64,000 nt of DNA from Clostridium paraputrificum (GTDB lineage Bacteria; Bacillota; Clostridia; Clostridiales; Clostridiaceae), in the NCBI RefSeq assembly GCF_900447045.1, contig NZ_UAWH01000014.1:264501-328500 (forward strand), written 5' to 3'. Made by a program: the position numbers and the translations under genes. Shown in pieces: positions 15,814 to 24,696 of this stretch (position 1 is the stretch's first letter; each line of letters starts with the position of its first letter). The notes beneath the pieces are model-generated. The model did no database searches. It saw only the letters and a program-made list of their open reading frames with translations, and was not told where the DNA came from.

Positions 15814-16821
15814 TTGTTTATACCTAATAAAGCAGTAATAGAAGAAAAGGCATTAGAATATGAAAAGGGAAGAGAAATATTAGAAAAGTTTAAAAAGTTT
15901 AATATAAGTACTACCATAGTAAAAAGTAATAGGTATCCATCCACAAGAAACACAACACCGGCTGAAAAATTTATGGATAGTAAAAGAACTTTAATTGTTG
16001 GTGTAAGAAAAAAGATACCATTTCAAAGTTGTAAGCCATCAGCGCACTATCAGTTACCATTAATAAGTGGATGTAGTGGAATGTGTGAATATTGTTATTT
16101 AAATACACAACTTGGAAAAAGACCTTATACTAAAATAAATGTAAATATAGAGGAAATATTAAATCAAGCAATGGAGTATGTTGAAGAAAGAAAGCCTGAT
16201 ATAACAATTTTTGAAGGTGCAGCAACCTCAGATCCAATATCAGTTGAATATTATTCAGGAGCTTTAGCAAAAGCTATTGAAGTGTTTGGAGAAAACGAAC
16301 TTACTAGGTTTAGATTTGTAAGTAAGTTTTCCGATGTTGATTCTCTTCTAAAGCTTAAGCACAATGGACATACAACAATAAGATTTAGTATAAATACGCA
16401 AAAGATAATAAGGGAATTTGAGCATGGTACAGATAATATAGATAGAAGATTAGAAGCAGCAAAAAAAGTTAAAGAGGCAGGATATAATTTAGGATTTATT
16501 ATTGCTCCAGTGTTTATATATCCCAATTGGAAAGAGGAGTATTTGGATTTATTAGATAAAATAAAAAAGGATATAACTACAGATGATCTAATGTTTGAAG
16601 TAATATCTCATAGATTTACAGGGAGAGCAAAAGAGAGAATATTAGAAGTGTATCCAAATAGCAAATTACCTATGAATGAAGAGGAAAGGAAATACAAATA
16701 TGGACAATTTGGTTATGGAAAGTTTGTGTATCCTAAGGAAGAATTAAATGAAATGAAAGAGTTTTTTAAATCTAGCTTAGAAGAAAGATTTGGAGGTAGC
16801 AGTATAAATTATATAATATAG
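15814..16821 (+). CDS. splB: Spore photoproduct lyase
   Basis: Radical-SAM DNA repair enzyme that reverses the spore photoproduct (5-thyminyl-5,6-dihydrothymine) during germination. The radical-SAM cluster Cys87-x3-Cys91-x2-Cys94 is in SGCSGMCEYCYLNT. Other family blocks are FEGAATSDPISVEYYSG and FEVISHRFTGRAKERI. From the chosen TTG at 15814 it is 335 residues, the usual SplB length. The alternative GTG at 15805 forms part of the AGAGGTGAT ribosome-binding site, so TTG is preferred. Its presence implies a spore-forming organism. It has no obvious partner in an operon; no sporulation sigma promoter could be named with confidence. Confidence 0.94.
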   Translation: MFIPNKAVIEEKALEYEKGREILEKFKKFNISTTIVKSNRYPSTRNTTPAEKFMDSKRTLIVGVRKKIPFQSCKPSAHYQLPLISGCSGMCEYCYLNTQLGKRPYTKINVNIEEILNQAMEYVEERKPDITIFEGAATSDPISVEYYSGALAKAIEVFGENELTRFRFVSKFSDVDSLLKLKHNGHTTIRFSINTQKIIREFEHGTDNIDRRLEAAKKVKEAGYNLGFIIAPVFIYPNWKEEYLDLLDKIKKDITTDDLMFEVISHRFTGRAKERILEVYPNSKLPMNEEERKYKYGQFGYGKFVYPKEELNEMKEFFKSSLEERFGGSSINYII

Positions 16822-16857
16822 TTATATACTTATAATACCTTATATGGATAAAAAGTT

Positions 16858-16886
16858 TTGACTAAATGTATACCCTGTAGTATCAT
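16858..16886 (+). promoter_or_regulatory. Sigma-A-type promoter for trmL-degV
   Basis: TTGACT (16858-16863), 17-bp spacer, TATCAT (16881-16886). The start codon of trmL is 43 bases past the -10. Confidence 0.72.
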
Positions 16887-16928
16887 TTTTATGATAGCAT
16901 TAAAGTGCTTGAATTGGAGGTCAAAGCA

Positions 16929-17390
16929 GTGAATTTGAATATAGTTTTATATCAACCTGAGATACCACAAAATACAGGGAATATTGCAAGAACCTGCGTT
17001 TTAACAGATTCAAAGTTACATTTGATAAAACCACTTGGATTTGATTTGGATGAAAAACATCTAAGAAGAGCAGGTTTAGATTATTGGAAAGATTTGGATT
17101 TAGAGGTTCATGAAAGCTATGAAGCTTTTATTGAAAAGTATGGAGATAGAAAAATATTTTTAGCATCAACTCATGGTGGTGAACATTATGATGAGGTAAA
17201 ATTCCAAGAAGGCGATTTTATAATGTTTGGTAGAGAATCTTCTGGGGTTCCACAAGAGGTTCATGAAGCACATGAAAATATTAGAATTCCAATGATACAA
17301 AGTAGTACTAGAAGTTTAAATCTATCAAATACAGTTGCTATAATTGTATATGAAGCATTAAGGCAAATAGGATTTCCTAATATGAAATAG
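16929..17390 (+). CDS. trmL: tRNA (cytidine(34)-2'-O)-methyltransferase TrmL
   Basis: SPOUT-class methyltransferase that 2'-O-methylates the wobble nucleotide of certain leucine tRNAs using S-adenosylmethionine. The 153-residue protein carries YQPEIPQNTGNIARTC at the N terminus, FGRESSGVP in the trefoil knot and RSLNLSNTVAIIVYEALRQ at the C terminus, all SPOUT/TrmL signatures. The GTG at 16929 lies 8 nt after GGAGG (16916-16920) and is preferred to a TTG at 16905. The degV-like gene follows 20 bases later, likely in the same transcript. Confidence 0.94.
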   Translation: MNLNIVLYQPEIPQNTGNIARTCVLTDSKLHLIKPLGFDLDEKHLRRAGLDYWKDLDLEVHESYEAFIEKYGDRKIFLASTHGGEHYDEVKFQEGDFIMFGRESSGVPQEVHEAHENIRIPMIQSSTRSLNLSNTVAIIVYEALRQIGFPNMK

Positions 17391-17410
17391 AATAGAGGGG
17401 AATGAGGGAA

Positions 17411-18259
17411 ATGGATAAAATTAAAATAATAACAGATAGTTCAGCAGATTTACCAAAAGAGGTATTCCAAAAGCTTAATATTGATGTCTTACCTCTATTA
17501 ATTAACTTTGGTGAAGAGAGTCATCTAGATGGTGTAGATATAAATATTGAAGAGTTATTTGAAAAAATAGAAACAAGTGATGTTTTCCCTAACACAGCAC
17601 AAGTAACGCCACCAAGATTTGCAGAAGCATATGAAAAGTATTTAAAAGAAGGATATAAAATAATATCTATACATTTATCATCATGTATGAGTGGTACATA
17701 TCAGTCAGCATGTCTTGCAAATCAAATGTTAGAAAGTGATGATATTTATGTTGTTGATTCTCAAAATGTTACCTCTGGGTTAGGATTGTTAGCTTATAGA
17801 GCAGCAATACTTAGAGATAGAGGGTTAAGCGCTGAAGAAATAGTAGCGGATTTAGAAGAATCAAAAGAATTTATTAGTTCTTCTTTATGCTTTGAATCGT
17901 TAGATAACTTAGTTAGAGGAGGAAGAATTACTAAGACTGTAAGTGTTGTTACTGGAGTTTTAGGAATAAAGCTAATCCTTGAAGTTAAAGATGGTTTAAT
18001 GGCTGTTAAAGACAAGGTAAGAGGAAGTAAAAAAGCTGTAAAGAGAATTATAAAGGATATAGAACATTATGGCTTAAAAGAAGATATGCCTATAGTTTTA
18101 TTAAATGTAAATAATGAGGATGTTTATAAGCCTATAAAAGAATATTTGGATGAACATAATTTAAATTACATTGATGCAGTTGTTGGCTGTACTGTTGGTA
18201 TACATTCAGGCAATAACGCAACAGGCGTATTCTTTATGTCAAATAAAAAATCTAAATAG
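17411..18259 (+). CDS. DegV-family fatty-acid-binding protein
   Basis: Cytoplasmic DegV/FakB-type protein of 282 residues. These proteins bind a fatty acid between two domains and, in FakA/FakB systems, present it for phosphorylation. Landmarks are ITDSSADLP near the N terminus, TAQVTPPRF, ISIHLSSCMSGTYQSA, and the C-terminal GCTVGIHSGNNATGVFF with the conserved histidine-serine region. The second ATG (17411) is chosen because the GAGGGG ribosome-binding site abuts the first one. No FakA kinase gene is nearby, so its partner would be encoded elsewhere. Confidence 0.92.
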   Translation: MDKIKIITDSSADLPKEVFQKLNIDVLPLLINFGEESHLDGVDINIEELFEKIETSDVFPNTAQVTPPRFAEAYEKYLKEGYKIISIHLSSCMSGTYQSACLANQMLESDDIYVVDSQNVTSGLGLLAYRAAILRDRGLSAEEIVADLEESKEFISSSLCFESLDNLVRGGRITKTVSVVTGVLGIKLILEVKDGLMAVKDKVRGSKKAVKRIIKDIEHYGLKEDMPIVLLNVNNEDVYKPIKEYLDEHNLNYIDAVVGCTVGIHSGNNATGVFFMSNKKSK

Positions 18260-18267
18260 AAATAACT

Positions 18268-18294
18268 AGAGAGTATTTGTATACTCTCTTTTAT
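18268..18294 (+). terminator. Rho-independent terminator after degV-like gene
   Basis: AGAGAGTAT (18268-18276) pairs with ATACTCTCT (18281-18289) around TTGT, followed by Ts. Confidence 0.88.
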
Positions 18295-18397
18295 TTATAA
18301 ACTTTTTGAAAATGTATACATATACTGTTGATATTTTTAATATAACAATATAAACTAATATAAAAGATATGTACAAGCATATAAGTAGGTGATAAGG

Positions 18398-19780
18398 ATG
18401 AAAATGGATTATAGCTATAATCTTACCCAGGAACAAAAGTTAGTATTAACTCATGAAATGCAGTTATCTATTAAAGTGTTACAAATGTCTGCAAATGAGT
18501 TGAAAGAGTACATAAATGATGAATTTGCTGAAAATCCTATATTAGAGATACAAGAAAATATAAGTAATTCAGCTGATAGTAAAAATAAAGAATTAGATAA
18601 ATACGATTATAAAGAAATGATAAAATATCTTGAGTTTGACAATTATGGGGCTCAAAGTTATGGAAGTTATGATGAGGAGGAAATATCGCCTTTTAATTTT
18701 ATTTCAGAAAAAAAATCATTAAAAGAATACCTTTATGAGCAAATTAATGAGATTGAGGAAAACGATTTAATAATAAGTATAGCAGGTTATATTGTTGAAA
18801 GTTTAGACAATAGAGGATATCTTGAAATAAGCATAGAGGAAATAGCAAAGGAAATTAACATTGATAAGGCTTTAGTTGAAGAAGCTTTAGAGGTGGTTCA
18901 AGATTTAGAGCCTTACGGAATAGGAGCTAGAAATTTAAAAGAATGTTTAAAGATACAACTTATAAATTTGGGATTAATAGATGATATATTAGAGAAAATA
19001 GTAGATGATCATCTAGAAGACATAGCTAATAGTAAGTATGGAAACATAGCTAAGTCATTAAATATTTCTCCTAGAGAGGCTCAAAGATATGGTGATATTA
19101 TAAGGAAGCTTGAACCGAAACCTTCAAGAGGATTTTTTACAGGAGATGATGTGAAATTTATAATTCCTGATGCTGAAATAAGAAATATTCAAGGTGAGTT
19201 TTATATAATTATGAATGATGGAATTCTACCAAAACTATCAGTAAATAATGCTTATAAAGAGGTTTTAAATACTAATACAGATGATGGAACTACTGAATAT
19301 GTAAAAGAAAAGTTAAATAAAGCCATATCTATAGTAAAAAGTATAGAGCAGAGAAGATCAACTTTATATAAAGTACTTGAAAAGATAGTAGAAAAACAAA
19401 AAGATTTTCTATTAAAGGGAGTTAACTCTATAAAACCAATGACTTTAAAAGAGATTTCGGAAGATATAAAAATGCATGAATCAACAGTAAGCAGAGCTAT
19501 AAAAGATAAATATATATTAACTAGTTTTGGAACAATAAAAATTAAAGATTTATTTGTATCTAAGTTATCTGTTGGAAAAAATGATGAAGATGTTGCTGTT
19601 ACAATAATAAAGAAAAAAATAAAAAACATGATAGATAAAGAGAATAAAAAGAAACCACTATCAGATCAAGTTATTTGCGATAATTTAAATAGTGAAAAGA
19701 TAAATATATCTAGAAGGACAGTAGCTAAATATAGAGAGGAATTGGGAATACAATCCTCAAGTAAAAGAAAAAGAATTTAA
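18398..19780 (+). CDS. rpoN: RNA polymerase sigma-54 factor
   Basis: Alternative sigma factor that recognises -24/-12 promoters and depends on bacterial enhancer-binding proteins. The 460-residue protein shows region I (MQLSIKVLQMSANELKEYI), where activators act, an acidic region II, the core-binding region, a helix-turn-helix (MTLKEISEDIKMHESTVSRAIKDKY) and the RpoN box ISRRTVAKYREELGI near the C terminus. ATG 18398 follows AGGTGAT by 5 nt; a second in-frame ATG lies at 18404. No sigma-54 activator gene is in this window and no convincing -24/-12 promoter was seen, so its targets lie elsewhere. Confidence 0.96.
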   Translation: MKMDYSYNLTQEQKLVLTHEMQLSIKVLQMSANELKEYINDEFAENPILEIQENISNSADSKNKELDKYDYKEMIKYLEFDNYGAQSYGSYDEEEISPFNFISEKKSLKEYLYEQINEIEENDLIISIAGYIVESLDNRGYLEISIEEIAKEINIDKALVEEALEVVQDLEPYGIGARNLKECLKIQLINLGLIDDILEKIVDDHLEDIANSKYGNIAKSLNISPREAQRYGDIIRKLEPKPSRGFFTGDDVKFIIPDAEIRNIQGEFYIIMNDGILPKLSVNNAYKEVLNTNTDDGTTEYVKEKLNKAISIVKSIEQRRSTLYKVLEKIVEKQKDFLLKGVNSIKPMTLKEISEDIKMHESTVSRAIKDKYILTSFGTIKIKDLFVSKLSVGKNDEDVAVTIIKKKIKNMIDKENKKKPLSDQVICDNLNSEKINISRRTVAKYREELGIQSSSKRKRI

Positions 19781-19781
19781 A

Positions 19782-19817
19782 AAATAAAGCCTTGGATAAA
19801 CTAAGGCTTTATTTTTA
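19782..19817 (+). terminator. Rho-independent terminator after rpoN
   Basis: AAATAAAGCCTT and AAGGCTTTATTT pair with a short loop and a T-rich tail. The following 230 bp before the cggR operator hold no gene that I can see. Confidence 0.88.
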
Positions 19818-20039
19818 TTAAAAGGATAAAAAATATATAATAAGGTTGAATCTTTTACAAAATCCATATTATCCTTCTTATTTATTGTTATCTTAAAAAG
19901 TGATGTACTAAATTATAATTTTATAAGATTAACATATACTAAATACTGATTTATGAAAAATAGATTATACAAAATGGAAAGCTTTAATAAATTACAAAAA
20001 AACTTTCCAATACCTCTTTAAAAATTCCAATTAGTGATT

Positions 20040-20089
20040 TATAATAATACATGTGGGACGTAAAAATGGCGAGTGGGACATACTTCGCC
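20040..20089 (+). promoter_or_regulatory. Predicted CggR operator and cggR promoter
   Basis: TATAAT at 20040-20045 is a consensus -10. Just downstream, TGGGAC occurs at 20054-20059 and 20074-20079, exactly 20 bp apart. This matches the known Bacillus subtilis CggR operator, which has two CGGGAC half-sites 20 bp apart, each followed by a degenerate second half-site. The position downstream of the promoter fits a repressor that blocks transcription unless fructose-1,6-bisphosphate is present. The exact sites are inferred by analogy. Confidence 0.72.
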
Positions 20090-20105
20090 CAAAGGAGTGT
20101 TAAAG

Positions 20106-21143
20106 GTGCAGGAAATATTGCGATTACAGAAGAAAATAGTTCCTGAACTTGTAGAAGTACTCGAAAAAAGGTACAATGTACTAAGAACTATTTACTATAA
20201 TCAGCCAATTGGTAGAAGAATTTTAGCTAATCAGTTGAATTTAGGGGAAAGAATAGTTCGAACCGAGATAAACTTTCTTAAGTCACAGGGATTGATAGAA
20301 ATAAATACTCCTGGCATGACAGTAACAAGCAGTGGCGAAGAAATTGTTAATAACCTTAAAGATTTTATACATGAAATAAAAGGATTATCTGATATAGAAA
20401 ATCAGATAAAATCACTTTTACATCTTAGAAAGGTTATAATAGTTCCAGGAGATGTAGAGGAGAATCCTACAATCTTAAAAGACCTTGGTAAAGCATGTGC
20501 AGGATATGTAAAAGATATTATCAATGATAATTGCATAATTGCTTTAACCGGAGGAAGTACTATCAAAGAAGTTGTTGAAGCCTTTCCAAGGCAGAATACA
20601 GGTTTATCAAATGCATTAGTTGTTCCAGCTAGAGGTGGAATGGGAAGAAAAGTTGAAACCCAAGCCAATACATTAGCAGCATCATTAGCTCAAAAACTAA
20701 ATGGAACATATAAATTACTTCATATACCAGAAAATCTATCATCAGATATTCTTGATACTTTGTTAAAAGAAAAAGAAATTAAAGATGTTATAGATTCCAT
20801 ACATCAAGCAGACATATTAATGTACGGTGTAGGTAATGCTAAGGAAATGGCAGTGAAGAGAGGTGCATCTGAAGAAGAGATAGAAAGACTTGAAAGCTTA
20901 GAAGCAATTGGTGAAGCGTTTGGTTGTTATTTTAATAAAAATTCGGAAGTAGTGTCTCAAACAACTGCTATTGGAATTAATATTAAAGAATCCAGAAAAA
21001 TTAACACGCATATTGCTGTTGCAGGTGGAAAAAATAAGGTAGAGTCAATTATTTCTACTCAGCGTAATAATACAAATGGAATTTTAGTTACTGATGAAGC
21101 AGCTGGAAGAGAGATTCTTGAAAGGTTGAAGCACAGTAATTAG
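20106..21143 (+). CDS. cggR: Central glycolytic genes regulator CggR
   Basis: SorC-family repressor of 345 residues that controls lower-glycolysis genes and responds to fructose-1,6-bisphosphate. The N-terminal helix-turn-helix is YYNQPIGRRILANQLNLGERIVRTEINFLKS, quoted here in parts because it is long (residues about 27-60). The C-terminal sugar-phosphate-binding domain shows ALTGGSTIKEVVEAF, VVPARGGMG and VAGGKNKVESI. GTG 20106 is 8 nt after AAAGGAG (20091-20097); an upstream GTG at 20073 would lie inside the operator. It directly precedes gap, pgk and tpiA, the classical targets, so it probably represses its own operon. Confidence 0.94.
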   Translation: MQEILRLQKKIVPELVEVLEKRYNVLRTIYYNQPIGRRILANQLNLGERIVRTEINFLKSQGLIEINTPGMTVTSSGEEIVNNLKDFIHEIKGLSDIENQIKSLLHLRKVIIVPGDVEENPTILKDLGKACAGYVKDIINDNCIIALTGGSTIKEVVEAFPRQNTGLSNALVVPARGGMGRKVETQANTLAASLAQKLNGTYKLLHIPENLSSDILDTLLKEKEIKDVIDSIHQADILMYGVGNAKEMAVKRGASEEEIERLESLEAIGEAFGCYFNKNSEVVSQTTAIGINIKESRKINTHIAVAGGKNKVESIISTQRNNTNGILVTDEAAGREILERLKHSN

Positions 21144-21206
21144 AATATATAAAAAAGTTTATAAAAATTAATTTTTATAAAAACCAAATTTTAGGAGGTA
21201 ATTTTA

Positions 21207-22217
21207 ATGGCAAATGTTAAAGTAGCGATTAATGGTTTTGGACGTATTGGACGTCTTGCATTCAGACAAATGTTCGGAGCAGAAGGATATGAAGTTGTTG
21301 CAATCAACGACTTAACAGATCCTAAGATGTTAGCTCACTTATTAAAATATGACTCATCTCAAGGTAGATATAACGGAACTGTAGAAGTTAAAGAAGATTC
21401 TATCGTTGTTAACGGAAAAGAAATCAAAATTTATGCTGAAGCTGATGCTTCAAAACTTCCTTGGGGAGAAATCGGAGTAGACGTAGTTCTTGAATGTACT
21501 GGATTCTACGTATCAAAGGCTAAATCTCAAGCACACATCAATGCAGGTGCTAAGAAAGTTGTTATCTCAGCTCCAGCTGGAAATGACCTTCCAACAGTTG
21601 TATTCAACGTAAACCAAGATATCTTAACTGCTGAAGATAACATAATCTCAGCTGCATCTTGTACTACAAACTGCTTAGCTCCAATGGCTAATGCATTAAA
21701 CAACTTCGCACCAATTCAATCTGGTATAATGTCAACAATCCACGCTTACACTGGAGACCAAATGGTACTTGATGGACCACACAGAAAGGGTGACTTCAGA
21801 AGAGCTAGAGCTGCAGCTGTTAACATAGTTCCAAACTCAACAGGAGCTGCTAAGGCTATCGGATTAGTTATTCCAGAATTAAACGGAAAATTAATCGGTT
21901 CTGCACAAAGAGTTCCAGTTCCAACTGGATCAACTACTATCTTAACTGCAGTAGTTAAAGGAAAGGACGTTACTAAGGAAGCTATAAACGCTGCTATGAA
22001 GGCTGCTTCTAACGAATCTTTCGGATACACTGAAGAAGAATTAGTATCTTCAGATATAATCGGAATCACTTATGGTTCATTATTCGATGCAACTCAAACT
22101 ATGGTTGCTCCAATCGGAGAAGATTTATACCAAGTTCAAGTTGTTGCATGGTATGACAACGAAAACTCATACACTAGCCAAATGGTTAGAACAATCAAAT
22201 ACTTCGCTAGCCTATAA
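21207..22217 (+). CDS. gap: Glyceraldehyde-3-phosphate dehydrogenase
   Basis: Glycolytic enzyme converting glyceraldehyde-3-phosphate to 1,3-bisphosphoglycerate with NAD+. At 336 residues it is full length, with the NAD loop INGFGRIGR, catalytic Cys152 in [10 protein letters not shown], and the C-terminal [16 protein letters not shown] strong AGGAGGT precedes the ATG. Codon choice differs from neighbours such as rpoN: ATC, TTC and AAC are frequent, as expected for a very highly expressed gene. It lies after cggR and before pgk, separated from pgk by a hairpin. Confidence 0.98.
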   Translation: MANVKVAINGFGRIGRLAFRQMFGAEGYEVVAINDLTDPKMLAHLLKYDSSQGRYNGTVEVKEDSIVVNGKEIKIYAEADASKLPWGEIGVDVVLECTGFYVSKAKSQAHINAGAKKVVISAPAGNDLPTVVFNVNQDILTAEDNIISAASCTTNCLAPMANALNNFAPIQSGIMSTIHAYTGDQMVLDGPHRKGDFRRARAAAVNIVPNSTGAAKAIGLVIPELNGKLIGSAQRVPVPTGSTTILTAVVKGKDVTKEAINAAMKAASNESFGYTEEELVSSDIIGITYGSLFDATQTMVAPIGEDLYQVQVVAWYDNENSYTSQMVRTIKYFASL

Positions 22218-22253
22218 GATTTAGAATTAGCATAAAGTATAAAAAGTAAAATA

Positions 22254-22290
22254 AGTCTGGTTTTGTAGTATAAGGCTATAAAGCCAGACT
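22254..22290 (+). other. Hairpin between gap and pgk
   Basis: AGTCTGGTTTTGTAG (22254-22268) pairs with CTATAAAGCCAGACT (22276-22290) over 15 positions including G-U pairs. The T tract that follows is weak (ATTTT), so this is more likely a partial terminator or an RNA-stabilising/processing hairpin that sets the gap:pgk ratio. Confidence 0.65.
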
Positions 22291-22326
22291 ATTTTAAAAT
22301 ATAGAATAAATTAAGAGGTGAAAAGA

Positions 22327-23505
22327 ATGAACTTTAACAAGAAGACTATTGAAGATATCGATGTTAAGGGTAAAAAGGTTTTAGTTAGATGTGACTTTAA
22401 CGTGCCTTTAAAAGATGGTGTAATAACTGATGAAAATAGATTAAATGGAGCACTTCCAACTATTAAGTACTTAATGGAAAATGGAGCTAAAGTAATCCTT
22501 TGCTCACACTTAGGAAAAGATGCTTCTAAATCATTAGCTCCAGTAGCTAAGAGATTAAGCGAAATGTTAGGAAAAGAAGTAGTATTCGCTAGAGATGAAG
22601 AAGTTGTAGGGGCAAATGCTAAAGCTGCAGTTGCTGCTATGAATGATGGAGATGTTGTATTATTAGAAAATACAAGATGCAGAAAAGAAGAAACTAAGAA
22701 CGTTGAAGAATTCTCTAAAGAATTAGCTTCTTTAGCTGATATATTCGTTAACGATGCATTTGGTACTGCTCACAGAGCTCACTGTTCAACAGTTGGTGTT
22801 ACTGAATTCTTAGATACAGCTGTATGTGGATACTTAATTCAAAAGGAATTAAAGTTCTTAGGAGAAGCTGTAAACGCACCAGTTAGACCATTTGTTGCTA
22901 TTTTAGGTGGATCAAAGGTTTCTGATAAGATTGCTGTTATCAACAACTTATTAGAAAAAGTTGATACAATCATTATTGGTGGAGGAATGGCTTACACATT
23001 CTTAAAGGCTCAAGGATATGAAATCGGAACTTCTTTATGTGAAGACGATAGAATGGACTACGCTAAAGAAATGATAGCTAAAGCTGAAGCTAATGGAGTT
23101 AAATTCTTATTACCAGTAGATCACAGAATTGCTGATGGATTTAAGGATGTTGAAGCTACAGTAACTGAAGATCAAAACATTCCAGCAGGATTCATGGGAT
23201 TAGATATTGGACCTAAGACAGAAGCTTTATATGCTGATGCTATTAAAGATGCTAAGACTGTTATCTGGAACGGACCAATGGGAGTATTCGAATTTGAAAA
23301 CTTCAACAAGGGTACAATTGCAGTAGCTAAGGCTATGGCTGATGCTGATGCAACAACAGTTATTGGTGGAGGAGATTCTGCTGCTGCTGTTAACATTTTA
23401 GGTTTTGGAGATAAGATGACTCACATCTCTACAGGTGGTGGAGCTTCATTAGAATTCTTAGAAGGAAAAGTTCTTCCAGGAATAGCTGCTCTAAACGATA
23501 AGTAA
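22327..23505 (+). CDS. pgk: Phosphoglycerate kinase
   Basis: Glycolytic kinase that transfers phosphate from 1,3-bisphosphoglycerate to ADP. The 392-residue protein carries the N-terminal signature [16 protein letters not shown], the substrate arginine/histidine loop CSHLGK, and the C-terminal nucleotide site NGPMGVFE and GGGDSAAAV. The GTG at 22318 is part of the AGAGGTG ribosome-binding site; ATG 22327 gives the family's usual length. The codon use is biased as in gap. Between it and tpiA lies a 230-bp gap with a repeat element. Confidence 0.98.
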   Translation: MNFNKKTIEDIDVKGKKVLVRCDFNVPLKDGVITDENRLNGALPTIKYLMENGAKVILCSHLGKDASKSLAPVAKRLSEMLGKEVVFARDEEVVGANAKAAVAAMNDGDVVLLENTRCRKEETKNVEEFSKELASLADIFVNDAFGTAHRAHCSTVGVTEFLDTAVCGYLIQKELKFLGEAVNAPVRPFVAILGGSKVSDKIAVINNLLEKVDTIIIGGGMAYTFLKAQGYEIGTSLCEDDRMDYAKEMIAKAEANGVKFLLPVDHRIADGFKDVEATVTEDQNIPAGFMGLDIGPKTEALYADAIKDAKTVIWNGPMGVFEFENFNKGTIAVAKAMADADATTVIGGGDSAAAVNILGFGDKMTHISTGGGASLEFLEGKVLPGIAALNDK

Positions 23506-23539
23506 TCATCTAAATCTTTGATTTAGATATGATTACTTA

Positions 23540-23716
23540 CACACAGTGAAAGTAATTAAAATAAAAAAGATAAAAGAGAAAATAAAGATAATAGAAATAA
23601 GAAAGATAATAAAGATAAGGATGGAGCTCCTTAAGGGAGCTTCTAAAGAGTACATCATTAGAAAATCCAAAGGATTTTCATTCTTATCCTAATTAACTAT
23701 ATTATCTTTATTATCC
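23540..23716 (+). repeat. Intergenic repeat element with GATAATAAAGATAA inverted arms
   Basis: Between pgk and tpiA a purine-rich stretch contains GATAATAAAGATAA (23605-23618). The exact reverse complement TTATCTTTATTATC is at 23702-23715, 83 bp later. Inside the arms are two further hairpins: AGCTCC/GGGAGCT and AAAATCC/GGATTTT. The same core recurs near 29.6, 37.0, 42-43.4 and 43.55 kb. It has no coding potential. Confidence 0.72.
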
Positions 23717-23738
23717 AAAATATGATGAGGTGATTTTA

Positions 23739-24485
23739 ATGAGAAAAGCTGTTATAGCTGGTAACTGGAAGATGCATTATACTCCAGATGAAGCAGTTAA
23801 AGTTATAGAAGAATTAAAGCCATTAGTAAAGGATGCAACATGTGAAGTTGTTATTTGTGCTCCATTTGTTGATCTTGATGCTGTTATAAAGGCTGCTAAG
23901 GGATCAAACATAAAGATAGGTGCTCAAAACATGCACTTTGAAGAAAAGGGTGCTTTCACAGGAGAAGTTGCTCCAGGAATGTTAGAAGCAATGGGAGTTG
24001 ACTATGTTGTTTTAGGACATAGTGAAAGAAGAGAATACTTCAACGAAACTGATGAAGCTTTAAACAAGAAGGTTAAGGTTGCTTTCGCTCACAACTTAAT
24101 TCCAATTCTTTGCTGCGGTGAAACACTAGAACAAAGAGAAGGTGGAGTTACTAATGAAGTAGTTGGAGCTCAAATTAAAGCTGATTTAGCTGGATTAGAT
24201 AAAGAATTAGCAGAAAAAGTTATCATAGCTTATGAACCAATCTGGGCTATTGGAACTGGTAAAACTGCTACTAACGAACAAGCTAACGAAACAATAGCTG
24301 CAATCAGAGGAATCGTTGCAGAAATGTTTGGTCAAGAAGTTGCTGACAAGGTAAGAATCCAATACGGTGGATCAGTTAAGCCTAACACAATAAAAGACCA
24401 AATGGCTATGTCTGACATAGATGGTGCTTTAGTTGGTGGAGCTAGCTTAGTTGCTACTGATTTTGCTCAAATCGTAAATTACTAA
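23739..24485 (+). CDS. tpiA: Triose-phosphate isomerase
   Basis: Glycolytic enzyme interconverting dihydroxyacetone phosphate and glyceraldehyde-3-phosphate. The 248-residue protein has the N-terminal AGNWKMH with the catalytic lysine, GHSERRE with the catalytic histidine, and [14 protein letters not shown] with the catalytic glutamate and flexible loop 6. The chosen ATG is 5 nt after GAGGTGAT; GTG 23730 lies inside that site. It is the last gene before a strong terminator and shows the same codon bias as gap and pgk. Confidence 0.98.
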   Translation: MRKAVIAGNWKMHYTPDEAVKVIEELKPLVKDATCEVVICAPFVDLDAVIKAAKGSNIKIGAQNMHFEEKGAFTGEVAPGMLEAMGVDYVVLGHSERREYFNETDEALNKKVKVAFAHNLIPILCCGETLEQREGGVTNEVVGAQIKADLAGLDKELAEKVIIAYEPIWAIGTGKTATNEQANETIAAIRGIVAEMFGQEVADKVRIQYGGSVKPNTIKDQMAMSDIDGALVGGASLVATDFAQIVNY

Positions 24486-24489
24486 TATC

Positions 24490-24523
24490 AAAAGCTGTTG
24501 TACATTGTACAACAGCTTTTTAA
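24490..24523 (+). terminator. Strong terminator after tpiA
   Basis: AAAAGCTGTTGTACA and TGTACAACAGCTTTT are perfect complements separated by a single T and followed by Ts. The stem can close to about 13 bp. It ends the cggR-gap-pgk-tpiA unit. Confidence 0.94.
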
Positions 24524-24696
24524 ATTGAGTGAAGAAATAATTAACTTAATTTATCAGATAAAACAGAAATTTTAAAAATATAAAGGTTTACATAGTTAGG
24601 AGTTTTAAATCTTTTGTAGTATAATAATATTGATTAAAAGAAAAATAATACTAATGAAGTATTACGAATAAATTAAATGTAAACTTGGAGGGAATT

